From Lolium rigidum (taxonomy: Eukaryota > Streptophyta > Magnoliopsida > Poales > Poaceae): 64,000 bases of DNA. A program made the translations under genes and the position numbers. Positions 52,946 to 63,437 of this stretch are shown here, piece after piece. The DNA lies in contig NC_061510.1 of the NCBI RefSeq assembly GCF_022539505.1, forward strand, positions 227,128,043-227,192,042. Direction: 5' to 3'. Numbering within the stretch: the first letter of the stretch is position 1; the number at the start of each line of letters is the position of its first letter. The notes beneath the pieces were generated by a model. It saw only the letters and a list, made by a program, of their open reading frames with translations, made no database searches and was not told the origin of the DNA.

Positions 52946-54346
52946 TGATACGTCCAAAACGTATCTACTTTCCCGAACAATTTTGCTATTGTTTTGCCTC
53001 TAATTTGTGTATTTTGGATGCAACTAACACGGACTAACGCTGTTTTCAGCAGAACTGTTCTGGTGTCTCGTTTTTGTGCAGAAATCCAACTTTCAGGAAA
53101 AACCTCGGGATTTTGACGAAAGGGCCTATTTTCCCAGAATACTGACGGAGCCAGAAGGACAAGTAAGGTGGAGGCCCGAGGGCCCCACACCATAGGCGGC
53201 GCGGCCCAGGGGGGGCCCACGCGGCCATGTGGTGTGGCCCCCTCGGCTGGCCTCCGACGCCCCCCTTCGGACTACTTATTCGCCTCGACCTAAAAACGCA
53301 CTGAGAGAAGTCGAAGTCGCCAGAAACCCTCCAGAACGCCGCCACATCGCGAAACTCCGTCTCGGGAGCCAGAAGTCTCCGTTCTGGCACTCCGCCGGGA
53401 CGGGGAATTGGAGGAGATCATCACCGCCATCACCGCCAACACCTCTCCATCAACCAGCCATGTTTCCCCCATCCATGTGTGAGTAATTCCCCCGCTGTAG
53501 GCCGAAGGGGATGGTAGGGATTGGATGAGATTGGTCATGTAATAGCATAAGATTGTTAGGGCATAGTGCCTAGTGTCCGTAGATGGTACATTTATGATAT
53601 TGTTGCAACTTGTTATGCTTAATGCTTGTCACTAGGGCCCGAGTGCCATGATCTCAGATCTGAACATGTTATTGATTCATGAAGATATTCGTTGTTTATG
53701 ATCTTACCTGCAAGTTGTATACACATGTCGCTGTCCGGAACCAATGGCCCCGAAGTGACAGAAATCGGGACAACCGGAGGGAATGGTAGCGATGTGAGGA
53801 TCACATGTGTTCACGGAGTGTTAATGCTTTGCTCCGGTACTCTATTAAAAGGAGTACCTTAATATCCAGAAGTTTCCCTTGAGGCCCGGCTGCCACCGGC
53901 TGGTAGGACAAAAGATGTTGTGCAAGTTTCTCATTGCGAGCACGTACGACTATAATTGGAACACATGCCTATTGATTGATTAGTACTTGGATACCGTTTT
54001 ATTATTATCTGCAAATGCCCTGCTATGATTGTTACATGAGTTTCTCTCATCCATGCAACGCCCGTCATCCGTCCCCGTGCCTACGGTATTTTAATCCTGC
54101 TTGTTTACTAAAATCACTACCGCTGTCTTTGTTACTCTGCTGCTCGTTATTTCACTATCGCTACTTGCTATAAAACTGTTACTACTTGATAAACTCTTGC
54201 GAGCAAGTCTGTTTCCAGTGCGGCTGAATTGACAACTCCGCTGTTAAGGCTTTCAAGTGTTCTTTGTCTCCCCTTGTGTCGAATCAATAAATTGGGTAAT
54301 ACTTCCCTCGAAGACTGTTGCGATCCCCTATACTTGTGGGTCATCA
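52946..54346 (+). repeat. 3' LTR of Athila-like element
   Basis: Second LTR copy, preceded by AAGCTTGGGGGGAG. It carries the same GC-rich stem at about 53185-53236. Confidence 0.92.
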
Positions 54347-54351
54347 GACAT
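54347..54351. repeat. Target site duplication, right (GACAT)
   Basis: Five bases after the right LTR, identical to 44545-44549. Confidence 0.9.
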
Positions 54352-55858
54352 GACATACGAAAAAAGAAAAGCAATAAAGTCACAGATTTTACCAGACTTC
54401 ATTGCAGAGTGGATGGAGTTACAAAATACGGGACCTCCAGATTTATCGAGAACTTGGACTATGAACTTTGACGGGTCCAAGAGATTAGAGGGAGCTGGAG
54501 CAGGCGTGATACTAATATCACCGCAAGGAGACAAATTGAAGTATGTCTTACGGATGACGTTTCCAAACGCGTCAAACAATGAGGCAGAATACGAAGCTCT
54601 TATACATGGGATGAAGATGGCGAAGGCCTGTGGTGCAACTCGATTAAAAATCTTCGGTGACTCACGGCTAGTAGCTCAGCAAGTCATGAATCAATGTGAC
54701 GTAGTCGATGACAGTATAATAGCATACAAAGAAGTGTATAACGAGCTTGAGAAGCTGTTTGACGGGTGCAAGGTAAATCACATCAGCAGGCTAAGCAACG
54801 ATGAAGCCGATGTTCTTGCAAACATTGGGTCACAATGTCTCGCTATACCACCTGGTGTGTTCTGGGAAGAGATAGCGGAAAGATCAACCAAGGCGAAGAA
54901 ACAACAGAAGAAGGAGAAGGAGGAGAAATCCTCGGGGGTTCAAGAAGTACCATCGGGAGATGAGGAGGAACCTAAGGTAATAATGATGGTGCAGATTCCA
55001 TGGATGCAGGCGTACATAGCATATATCTCGAGACAGGAATTACCCGACGATCCAGTTGAAGCAAGGCGAGTTATCAGGCGATCTAAAGCCTTTACTGTGG
55101 TCAAAGGAGAGCTATACAAGCGAAGTATTTCGGGAGTATTACAAAGATGTGTTACACCTGAGCAAGGAAGGCTGATACTGAAAGATGTACACGAAGGAGT
55201 GTGTGGACATCACGCAAGCAGTCGAGCTATAGTGGCCAAAGTTTTCAGAGCAGGATTTTATTGGTTGACAGCAATCGAGGATGCAAAGGACATAGTCCGC
55301 ACTTGTGACGCGTGCCAGAGATTTGCCGCAAAACCTCACTCTCCGGCAGCGGAATTGATGCCAATACCATTGTCATGGCCCTTTGCCCAATGGGGTCTCG
55401 ATATGGTGGGAAAATTACACAAGGCCTGGCCAGGAGGCTACGAGTACATGCTCGTCGCTGTCGATAAGTTTACAAAGTGGATAGAAGCAAAGCCGATAAA
55501 TTCACCAGATGGAGCGTCTGCAGTTAAGTTCGTGAAAAGTATTGTTTTTCGGTTCGGAGTCCCTCACAGCATCGTCACGGACAATGGCAGTAATTTCACA
55601 TCCATTGAATTCAAGGAATATTGTGCAGATGTAGGCATCAAACTACACTTTGCATCAGTTGCGCACCTGCAGACCAATGGTCAAGTCGAGAAAGCCAACG
55701 GCACCATATGTAATGGTATCAAGAAACGTCTGCTAGCACCATTGGAAAAAGCTCGACACACCTGGCCAGAGGATCTGCCTAGTGTGTTATGGAGTATCCG
55801 AACAACACCAAATACAGCGACACAGGAAACGCCATTCTTTTACGGTCCATGGAGCTGA
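54352..55858 (+). CDS. Tat archaeal-type RNase H and integrase
   Basis: The second half of Tat pol; the open frame extends left into the LTR, but the Tat sequence starts at the GACAT duplication. WTMNFDGSKRLEGAGAG, NNEAEYEALIHGMKMA and IFGDSRLVAQQV carry the Asp, Glu and Asp residues of an archaeal-type RNase H. Then integrase: zinc domain GVCGHHASSRAIV with CDACQ, core with LDMVGKLHK, SIVTDNGSNF and GQVEKANG giving the DDE triad. A frameshift near 55835 leads to a stop at 55858. Confidence 0.9.
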
Positions 55859-56237
55859 GGCCGTGCTACCGATAGAAATAGAGCATAACTCTCCGAGAGT
55901 AACGGAATATGACGAAGAAGCTTCAAGAAAAGCATTGGAGGATGATGTCGATGCACTTGATGAAGCTCGAGACGAAGCACTATCACGAGTCACCAAGTAC
56001 CAGCAAGACTTGAAAAACTACCACAGTCGACGTTTGCGACCAAGATCTTTCCAGGTAGGTGACTTAGTTCTTCGGCTCACACAAAAAATCCATGAAAAAC
56101 TCGAGTCGCCATGGTTTGGCCCTTACATCGTCACAGAAGTAATCGAAGGAGGAGCATACAGAATCAAGGACAAAAAGACAGGAGTCGCAGAGCCAAATCC
56201 TTGGAACGTGGCGCAACTCAGGCGCTTCTACGCCTAG
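55782..56237 (+). CDS. Tat integrase C-terminal region
   Basis: Informative from about 55836 in the frame reached after the frameshift: GAEAVLPIEIEHNSPRV, then DEARDEALSRVTKYQQDL, FQVGDLVLRLTQK and WFGPYIVTEVIEGGAYRI, the C-terminal target-binding module, and the typical Tat end NPWNVAQLRRFYA. The first 18 residues overlap the previous frame. Confidence 0.85.
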   Translation: MCYGVSEQHQIQRHRKRHSFTVHGAEAVLPIEIEHNSPRVTEYDEEASRKALEDDVDALDEARDEALSRVTKYQQDLKNYHSRRLRPRSFQVGDLVLRLTQKIHEKLESPWFGPYIVTEVIEGGAYRIKDKKTGVAEPNPWNVAQLRRFYA

Positions 56238-56649
56238 AGTCGAAATATAGTCATCCTTGTAAACATACAATGTACTGAAACGCCCGCGAGTTTTCAGACG
56301 CACTCTTTTCCTTTCAGGGCACCGAGTGTGGCTGAAAGGTTTTTAATGAGGCAGGCTCGCGGTGCTGCAATATAATAAAGATATTGGTGATATACATCTT
56401 TTTCATCGACAGGCTCGGGGGCTCATAACCCACAGTAACAATATATATAACTCTCTGCGAAATACAGTTATTCGCCTTGGCATAAAAATAGTTCGAAAAT
56501 CAAAAAAGACACAAGCACTGGCCAACAATAGGCTCGGGAGCTTGGTGAAAAGAAAAAAGAAAAACATTTGAAAGCTGCTTTACAATATAGGTTGTGTTTA
56601 CAACATACAAAACTTGACTACTAAGGCAAATTTGACAAAAAAAAAACTT

Positions 56650-57197
56650 TTAGTCGACACCTAGTATATCATCTATATTCACCCGTTCGTTTTTTGCAGC
56701 ACCAGTTCTATGTTCAGCATAGCTACCTTTCACGAAGAATTCAGCGTCCATCCGAAGCAGCTCGTCCATCATCTCTTCTGCTATAGGGGTTACAGCATCG
56801 TTGATTTTGTCGATGTTTCTCTTCCGCTTCCTTTGCTTGGCCAAGAACTTGGCGAAAATTTGAGTCATATCCAACTTCGGGTAGCAGATTTGTATCATAA
56901 TCATGGCAAATCTTGCTCTGGCAGACAGTTGGGCCCGCACAAATTCATGGATTTGAGGGGCATCCCGAAACTTGTCCATCAGAGCAGGAAGGTTTTCGGG
57001 CGTTTTGTTGCGCGGAAACATGGTGTTATAAACTAAGGACAAGGTCCTTGTGCAGAAGTCGAGAAAATCGCGGACCTGACCCACGCGATCTTGAAATCTG
57101 ACGATTTGGCGGGTACGTTCAGGAGTAACCCAAAAATTAGAACCATGTTCCAGTGCAAGCTTGAGAAGCACATTGGACCGAGCTTCAACACGCTGAT
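56650..57197 (-). CDS. Tat antisense ORF
   Basis: Minus-strand frame opposite to pol. The first six or seven residues of the open frame (57198-57219) come from the inserted LTR, so the Tat part begins at about 57197 and is N-terminally cut. It reads ARSNVLLKLALEHGSNFWVT, VRDFLDFCTRTLSLVYNTMF and KQRKRKRNIDKINDAVTPIA, ending VNIDDILGVD. No known domain. Tat elements of grasses often carry such an antisense gene before the 3' LTR. A diverged copy of its C-terminal part is at 41146. Confidence 0.7.
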
Positions 57198-58708
57198 TGA
57201 TACGTCCATTTTGCATCACTATTTTATATCATAATTTACTGTTATTCATTGATATATTTCATATTTAGAGATGATACTTATGTTATTTCACCTATTTTGC
57301 ATGTTTCATGATTATTGGAGAATCACTCACCGGAGTCGGGATTCTGCTGGAAAAAGCACCGTCGGAATGCAATATTTCGAAGATCAACAATTGACGGAAA
57401 TTACACCGAAGATCTTATTTTTCCAGAAGAATGAGCCAGCCAAAAGGAGGGGCCGAGGAGGGCCGCCATGGGCCCCCCATAGGCCGGCGCGGGCCCTGCC
57501 CTGGCCGCGCCGCCTTGTGGGGAGGGGGCCCACAGCCCCTCTCGGCCGCCTCTCTTTCGCGTACTTCATCTACCCGAAAACCTAAGGTGCTGGAAATAAT
57601 TGCGAGGAGACACAGCCGCCTCTGCGGGGCGGAAAACACCAGAGAGAAAAGAGCTCTCCGGCAGGCTGAAATCCGCTGGGGAAATTCCCTCCGGGAGGGG
57701 GAAATCGACGCCATCGTCACCGTCATCGAGCTGGACTTCATTGGGATCATCATCACCATCATCTCCACCACCGTCACCGTCATCTCCACCGCTGCACCTC
57801 GTCACCGCTGTAACATCTAGGGTTGAATCTTGATTGTTTCATAGGGGAAACTCTCCCGGTATTGATTACTCCTTGTTATTGATGCTATTGAGTGAAACCA
57901 TTGAACCAAGGTTTATGTTCAGATTGTTATTCATCATCATATCACCTCTGATCATGTTCCATATGATGTCTCGTGAGTAGTTCGTTTAGTTCTTGAGGAC
58001 ATGGGTGAAGTCTAAATGTTAGTAGTGAACTATGTTGAGTAATATTCAATGGTTTGATATTTAAGTTGTGGTGTTATTCTTCTAGTGGTGTCATGTGAAC
58101 GTCGACTACATGATACTTCACCTTTATGGGCCTAGGGGAATACATCTTGTATTCGTTTGCTAATTGTGGGGTTGCCGGAGTGACGAGCAACCTCGAACCC
58201 CCGTTGGTATATCGATGCGGGAGGGATAGCAGGATCTCGCAGTTTAAGGTCGTGGTTAGATTTATCTTAATTACTTTCTTGTATTTGCGGATGCTTGCGA
58301 GGGGTATAATCACAAGTATGTATTAGTCCTAGGAAGGGCGGTGCATTAGTATAGGTTCACCCACACAACACTTATCAAAACAATGAAGATTAATCAACTA
58401 TATGAAGCGAAAGCACTAGACTATATTCTCGTGTGTCCTCAAGAACGTTTGGTCATCATAAGTAAACAAACTGGCTTGTCCTTTGTGCTAAAAAGGATTG
58501 GGCCACTCGCTGCAATTATTACTCTTGCACTTTACTTACTCGTACTTTATTTATCTGCTATATCAAAACCCCCTGAATACTTGTCTGTGAGCATTTACAG
58601 TGAATCCTTCATCGAAACTGCTTGTCAACACCTTCTGCTCCTCGTTGGGTTCGACACTCTTATTTATCGAAAGTACTACGATACACCCACTATACTTGTG
58701 GGTCATCA
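57198..58708 (+). repeat. 5' LTR of Athila-like element
   Basis: Starts TGATACGTCCATTTTGC and ends GGGTCATCA, 11 bases before the primer site. 1511 bp. A GC-rich stem (GGGCCCCCC with GGGGGCCC) lies at 57470-57531, in the same place as in the other Athila-like LTRs. Confidence 0.85.
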
Positions 58709-58719
58709 AGACTATTTTC

Positions 58720-58737
58720 TGGCGCCGTTGCCGGGGA
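58720..58737 (+). other. Primer-binding site, tRNA-Asp
   Basis: TGGCGCCGTTGCCGGGGA, matching the 3' end of tRNA-Asp (complement CCCCGGCAACGGCGCCA). Defines the LTR boundary and the Athila-like grouping. Confidence 0.88.
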
Positions 58738-58823
58738 GTGAAGCGCTATTGGTAAGTGGAATTGGTAAGGGAAACCTTTATTGTACGTGCTGATTTTATT
58801 TCTACCTGCTGCTATAATTCATT

Positions 58824-60218
58824 ATGGAGAGATCTTCTCTTGAATTCCTATTTGGAAAATCTACTACTACTGCAAAGGTAGTGGATGAGGCGCCAGGTGA
58901 GAAAGAGGTTCCATACAAAAGACCTATGAAGATTATTGAACGTGTTGTGGATAACCGCTATGAAGGGGATGGAACTGTCCATCCTGGAGATCATTTACTG
59001 TTTTTACATGAATTATGCGGGTTATTCAAGTGTGCAGGTATTGCTATGGATGAAGTTAGGAAGAAACTATTCTCTATATCGCTGTCTGGTAAAGCGGCGC
59101 ATTGGTATAAATTGCTGAAGAATGGGGATTCTCTTGATTGGAAGGATATTGTGCCTCTATTTTATTCTAAATTCTATCCTCCAAGTGAAATTCACAAAGA
59201 CCGAAACCGCATATATAATTTCTGGCCTCATGATGGAGAGAGTATTGCCCAAGCATGGGGGAGATTGAAGTCTTTAATACTCAAATGCCCCATTCATGAG
59301 CTTCCTGGTAATATCATCATTGATAATTTCCATGCAAGACTTTCTTTTCAAGATAAAACCTTGCTGGATACTACTTGTTCTGGATCATTTACACGCAACA
59401 AAGAAGAGTTTAAAAGGGACCTTCTTGATCGGATTCAGGAGAATACTGAAGGATGGGAGAACGACAAAGATGGAGAGTCAGGTATAAATTATGATTATAA
59501 ATGCATTGAAATTTTTATGGATACTGATAAATTTCATAATATGAGTGCTACTTATGGTCTTGACTCTCAAGTTGTTGCAAATTTTTATAAAGCTTTTGCC
59601 TCTCATTTTAAATTGCCTAGGAAGAATTTTGATAAGTATCATGAACCGTACAAAGATAAAACTGATTCATCTATAAATAAATGTGTTGTAATTGAAACTA
59701 TTGATCATATTCTTCCTGAAGCTTATATTGAAAAAACTCCTTTCCCTGCTAAAATGAAGGAGTATTCTGTTATAACTAGTGCGGTTAATAAAAGTGCAAA
59801 GAAACCTATAGAACCTGAAGAGCAAATAAAGGTTGAACCTGCTATTGCAATAGTTAAAGATCTTGTGACTGAAAATGTAGAAGATGGTCATATTATTTTC
59901 TGTGAAGATGCTTCTAATAATGTTTCGCATCCTAATAAGTCTAGGAAAGCCAGTGTTCCTATGCTCTCTGTTAGAATTGGTGATCATTGTTATTATGGTT
60001 TATGCGACATTGGTGCAAGTATTAGTGCCATTCCTTATGAGCTTTACACGGAAATCATGCATGAAATTGGTTCTTGTGAACTTGAAGATATTGATGTGGT
60101 TATTCGGCTAGCTAATAGAGAAACTATCTCTCCTATTGGTATTGTTCGAGATGTGGAAGTTCTATGTGGTAAGATTAAATATCCTGCTCGACTTTTTGGT
60201 ACTTGGTTCTGCTGCTAG
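58824..60218 (+). CDS. Athila-like gag-protease
   Basis: 464 residues from MERSSLEFLFGKSTTT. Capsid region HPGDHLLFLHELCGLFKCAG, LSGKAAHWYKLLKNGDSLDW and DGESIAQAWGRLKSLI (about 50-150) is the Athila Retrotrans_gag domain. After a linker with EKTPFPAKMKEYSV comes protease with YYGLCDIGASISAIPYELY, catalytic Asp at about residue 395. Gag and protease are one frame. A frameshift near 60190, in a GCTCGAC context, sends the last 10 residues astray. Confidence 0.88.
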   Translation: MERSSLEFLFGKSTTTAKVVDEAPGEKEVPYKRPMKIIERVVDNRYEGDGTVHPGDHLLFLHELCGLFKCAGIAMDEVRKKLFSISLSGKAAHWYKLLKNGDSLDWKDIVPLFYSKFYPPSEIHKDRNRIYNFWPHDGESIAQAWGRLKSLILKCPIHELPGNIIIDNFHARLSFQDKTLLDTTCSGSFTRNKEEFKRDLLDRIQENTEGWENDKDGESGINYDYKCIEIFMDTDKFHNMSATYGLDSQVVANFYKAFASHFKLPRKNFDKYHEPYKDKTDSSINKCVVIETIDHILPEAYIEKTPFPAKMKEYSVITSAVNKSAKKPIEPEEQIKVEPAIAIVKDLVTENVEDGHIIFCEDASNNVSHPNKSRKASVPMLSVRIGDHCYYGLCDIGASISAIPYELYTEIMHEIGSCELEDIDVVIRLANRETISPIGIVRDVEVLCGKIKYPARLFGTWFCC

Positions 60219-60795
60219 TAAGTCTTGTCCTATTATTTTTGGTAGACCTTTTCTAAATACTTGTGGAGCTGTTATAGATTGCAAGAAGGAGAAAACTGTG
60301 ACTAAATTTGCTGGTGAATCTTATGAGTTTAATTTCTCTAAATTTTCCAAAACTCCTTATAAAGCTGATTTGCCTAATAATGATTTTAGAGTTGAACAAT
60401 GTGCGTCTATTGCTCTTGCTCCTAATAATCCTTTGCAGCAACATTTGGAGGATAGTGAGAGTGAAGTCTTTAGGGAAGAAAGGAATGAGCTTGATGAAAT
60501 TTTCCTTCGTCAACCTATTCTTAAACATGACTTACCGGTTGAAGATCTAGGTACAACACCACCACCAAAGGAAGATCCTGTTTTTGATTTAAAACCATTG
60601 CCTGATAATCTTAAGTATGCTCATATTGATGATAAGAAAATATATCCTGTTATTATTAGTTCTAAGCTTTCAGATTTTGAGGAAGAAATGTTATTGGAAA
60701 TATTGAAGAAACACCGAGGAGCTATTGGCTACACTCTTGATGATTTGAAGGGATTTCTCCTCTATGTGCCAACATGCCATCAACATGGAAGATGA
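60136..60795 (+). pseudogene. Athila-like protease end and linker
   Basis: From about 60195: LVLGSAASKSCPIIFGRPFL and GAVIDCKKEK complete protease, then KADLPNNDFRVEQ, an acidic linker and the RT approach LKYAHIDDKKIYPVIISSKL and LKKHRGAIGYTLDDLKG. A frame change near 60755 ends it; RT continues in another frame. Confidence 0.8.
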
Positions 60796-61301
60796 TGCAA
60801 AGCCTCGTTGTTGAACATCAGCGTCGTCTAATTCCTAAGATGAAGGATGTGGTAAGGAATGAGGTATTAAAACTTCTTGAAGCTGGTATTATATATCCTA
60901 TTGCTGATAGTAGATGGGTTAGTCCTGTGCATTGTGTTCCTAAGAAAGGAGGAATAACTGTTGTGCCTAATGATAATGATGATCTCATCCCTCAAAGAGT
61001 AGTTGTAGGGTATAGAATGTGCATTGATTATCGAAAAGTTAATAAAGTTACTAAGAAAGATTATTACCCTTTACCTTTTATTGATCAAATGTTAGAAAGG
61101 TTGTCTAAAAATACTCATTTTTGCTTTCTTGATGGTTATTCTGGGTTTTCACAAATTGTTGTTAAAACTAAAGATCAAGAGAAAACCACTTTCACTTGTC
61201 CCTATGGAACTTATGCTTATAGACGTATGCCTTTTGGTTTATGTAATGCTCCTGCTACTTTTCAAAGATGCATGTTCTGCTATTTTTCATGGTTTTTGTG
61301 A
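60774..61301 (+). pseudogene. Athila-like RT, fingers and palm
   Basis: MKDVVRNEVLKLLEAGIIYP, RMCIDYRKVNKVTKKDYYPL, CFLDGYSGFSQIVVK and FGLCNAPATFQRCM are RVT_1 blocks. A single extra base near 61270 breaks the frame just before the active site, which continues in the frame of the next entry. Confidence 0.85.
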
Positions 61302-61422
61302 GAAGATTGTAGAGGTATTCATGGATGATTTTTCTGTCTATGGGAATTCTTTTGATAATTGCTTGCGAAACCTTGATAAAGTTTTACAGAGATGTGAAGA
61401 AACTAACCTTGTTCTTAATTGA
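61272..61422 (+). pseudogene. Athila-like RT, active-site segment
   Basis: AIFHGFCEKIVEVFMDDFSV with the FMDD active site, then DKVLQRCEETNLVLN and TGA at 61420-61422, where a Trp codon is expected. The same frame reopens at once, so this is a nonsense change. Confidence 0.8.
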
Positions 61423-61437
61423 GAGAAATTCCACTTT

Positions 61438-62049
61438 ATGGTTAACGAAGGAATTGTATTGGGACATAAAATTTCTGAGAGAGGTATTGAAGTTGATAGA
61501 GCTAAAGTTGAAGCAATTGAGAAGATGCCCTATCCTAGGGATGTTAAAGGTATTTGTAGTGTTCTTGGTGATGCTGGGTTTTATAGGAGATTTATTAAAG
61601 ATTTCTCCAAGATTTCAAAGCCTCTTACTAATCTTCTTCAAAAAGATGCACCTTTTGTTTTTGATGATGATTGTAAGGAAGCTTTTGAAACTCTAAAGGA
61701 AGCCTTAACAACTGCTCCTGTAGTTGAACCTCCTGATTGGAACTTACCTTTTGAAATTATGTGTGATGCCAGTGATTTTGCTGTAGGTGCTGTTCTTGGA
61801 CAGCGAGTAGATAAAAAATTAAATGTTATTCATTATGCTAGTAAAACTCTTGATGCTGCTCAAAGAAATTATGCTACAACTGAAAAAGAGTTATTAGCTG
61901 TAGTTTTTGCTTGTGACAAGTTTAGATCTTATATTGTTGATTCAAAAGTTACAATTCATACTGATCATGCTGCAATTAGGTACCTTATGGAAAAGAAAGA
62001 TGCTAAGCCAAGGCTTATTAGATGGGTGCTTCTTTTGCAAGGCCAATAG
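61438..62049 (+). CDS. Athila-like RT thumb and RNase H
   Basis: [20 protein letters not shown], then [20 protein letters not shown]; RNase H with [35 protein letters not shown] and [11 protein letters not shown] (about residues 100-190). The frame ends at a TAG shortly after RWVLLLQ; the final RNase H segment [12 protein letters not shown] lies in the next frame. Confidence 0.87.
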   Translation: MVNEGIVLGHKISERGIEVDRAKVEAIEKMPYPRDVKGICSVLGDAGFYRRFIKDFSKISKPLTNLLQKDAPFVFDDDCKEAFETLKEALTTAPVVEPPDWNLPFEIMCDASDFAVGAVLGQRVDKKLNVIHYASKTLDAAQRNYATTEKELLAVVFACDKFRSYIVDSKVTIHTDHAAIRYLMEKKDAKPRLIRWVLLLQGQ

Positions 62050-62488
62050 ATAGGAAAGGTGCTGATAATCCTGTTGCTGATAATTTGTCTAGATTGGAAA
62101 ATATTGCTTATGATCCTGTTCCTGTTAATGATAGTTTTCCAAATGAACAATTGGCTGTAATAAAGGTGAGCTCGCGAGATAGTCCTTGGTACGCTGATTA
62201 TGCTAACTTTATTGTTTCCAAGTACTTGCCTCCAACCTTTTCAGCTCAGCAAAGGAGGAAATTCTTTTATGACTTGAGGCATTATTTTTGGGATGACCCA
62301 CACTTATATAAAGAAGGAGTGGATGCTATTATGCGAAGATGTGTTCCCGAATATGAACAACAAGAGATACCGAGTAAGTGTCATGGTAGTGTTTATGGAG
62401 GACATCATGTTTCTATTGGCCAACTCTCTTCAAATATGCAAGAAAGTTTATTTTATCTTGTGATGAATGTCAAAGGGTTGGTAATATC
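62022..62488 (+). CDS. Athila-like RNase H end, integrase start
   Basis: [14 protein letters not shown] ends RNase H, then the integrase N-terminal zinc domain with [33 protein letters not shown] and GGHH. Element sequence stops at 62488; residues beyond (VRNPPASSDGQ...) come from the inserted LTR. Confidence 0.82.
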
Positions 62489-63118
62489 TGTTGCGGTCAG
62501 AAACCCACCGGCGAGCAGCGACGGGCAACACAGTAGAGCCGAGAGGCTCCCAGGACTGCGGCTGGCCCTGGTCCCTCGAGCGACGGCCCGCAAAGCCTCG
62601 GCACGCACGTCCGATGCTCGGTGCAAGGGCGTGCCACCCGACCTATACCCGGTCGGGAAGGTGATGGATTTGCTTCGCTTAGTTTCCCGCATGGCATACA
62701 CGTAAACATTAAATACGAGCCTCGATCGGCTCTCAGGTTGTCCTGTGAATCGGCTCAAGGAGCCGATCCGCCCATGATTCGTATGAGGTATACGATCAAT
62801 GGTGGTCCTGCTTGATCAATATAAAGCTAAAACGACCTACGACGATTTAGGGTTTTCACCACATAATCGGAACATCCTACACGTGATTGAGCCTGGCAGC
62901 CACGCACGGTGATAATAAACCGACCCTAGACAAGGCCTAAAAACCAACATGAAGTTGATCCCGGAACATCTCATCTAGGGCTAGCAAACTACACCCTACG
63001 TGCCACTGGATCCTTCAACCCGTTTGCAAGGCCTAACTATGCAGATATTAAACTAATCCTTGAAGAACAAGGGGCAATCATAACGGATCGGATCTACTAA
63101 ATAATAATCAAGCGAGGT

Positions 63119-63153
63119 GCCGCCCTTACACCTAAGATAGGTGTAAGGGCGGC
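63119..63153 (-). other. 15-bp perfect hairpin in LTR
   Basis: GCCGCCCTTACACCT, loop AAGAT, then the exact complement. It would lie in the transcribed part of the LTR, about 250 bases after the TATA box. Confidence 0.75.
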
Positions 63154-63429
63154 TAGACGTCTAAGGGTTGCATGGACGAAAGCATATGATACGATGAAAC
63201 AATGCTAACCCTAACACATCTATGATAACTACGTTGCTCGCCATCAACAAGGCTTCAGCACGAGCAACACTTGAATAACGAATAAACGTGTACTGCCTAG
63301 ATCGCAAGATGCGATCTAGACAGCATGATGCTTACCCGGAAGAAACCCTCGAAACAAGGGAGTTGGCGATGCGCCTAGATTGGTTTGTGATGAACGTGAT
63401 TGTTGTCTTTCTTAATAACCCTAGATACA

Positions 63430-63437
63430 TATTTATA
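63430..63437 (-). promoter_or_regulatory. TATA box in minus-strand LTR
   Basis: TATAAATA on the minus strand, about 215 bases inside the LTR start, in line with U3 position. Supports the minus orientation. Confidence 0.5.

Larger units (their letters stand above)
44550..54346 (+). mobile_element. Athila-like LTR element without RT (complete)
   Basis: LTRs of 1398 and 1401 bp start TGATACG and end GTCATCA, with a perfect GACAT duplication at 44545-44549 and 54347-54351. Between them are a tRNA-Asp-type primer site, gag, protease, about 0.8 kb noncoding, an Athila-type extra ORF and a long 3' region. RT, RNase H and integrase are absent, so it is a non-autonomous deletion-type family or derivative. 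Removing it and one GACAT restores the phase of the Tat pol frame. Confidence 0.93.
41827..57197 (+). mobile_element. Tat-like Ty3/gypsy element, interrupted
   Basis: Plus-strand gag end, protease, RT and RNase H (41845-44549), then after the insert at 44550-54346, an archaeal-type RNase H, integrase and a 3' region with an antisense ORF. The dual RNase H and the antisense ORF are typical of the Tat lineage. No LTR of this element is in the window: the 5' part is replaced by an inverted piece of its own 3' region, and the 3' part is cut by the LTR at 57198. Confidence 0.85.
57198..62488 (+). mobile_element. Athila-like Ty3/gypsy element, 3' truncated
   Basis: 5' LTR, perfect tRNA-Asp-type primer site, gag-protease, RT, RNase H and the first part of integrase, then cut at 62488 by another LTR. 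It entered the Tat 3' region. Frame breaks occur near 60195, 60770 and 61270, plus one nonsense codon at 61420. It could have been a source of enzymes for the two RT-less elements, which share its primer type and TGATACG ends. Confidence 0.9.

Noticed and set aside
58720..58737. tRNA-Asp gene fragment
   Set aside because: Only the 18 bases complementary to the tRNA 3' end are present; it is the retroelement primer site.
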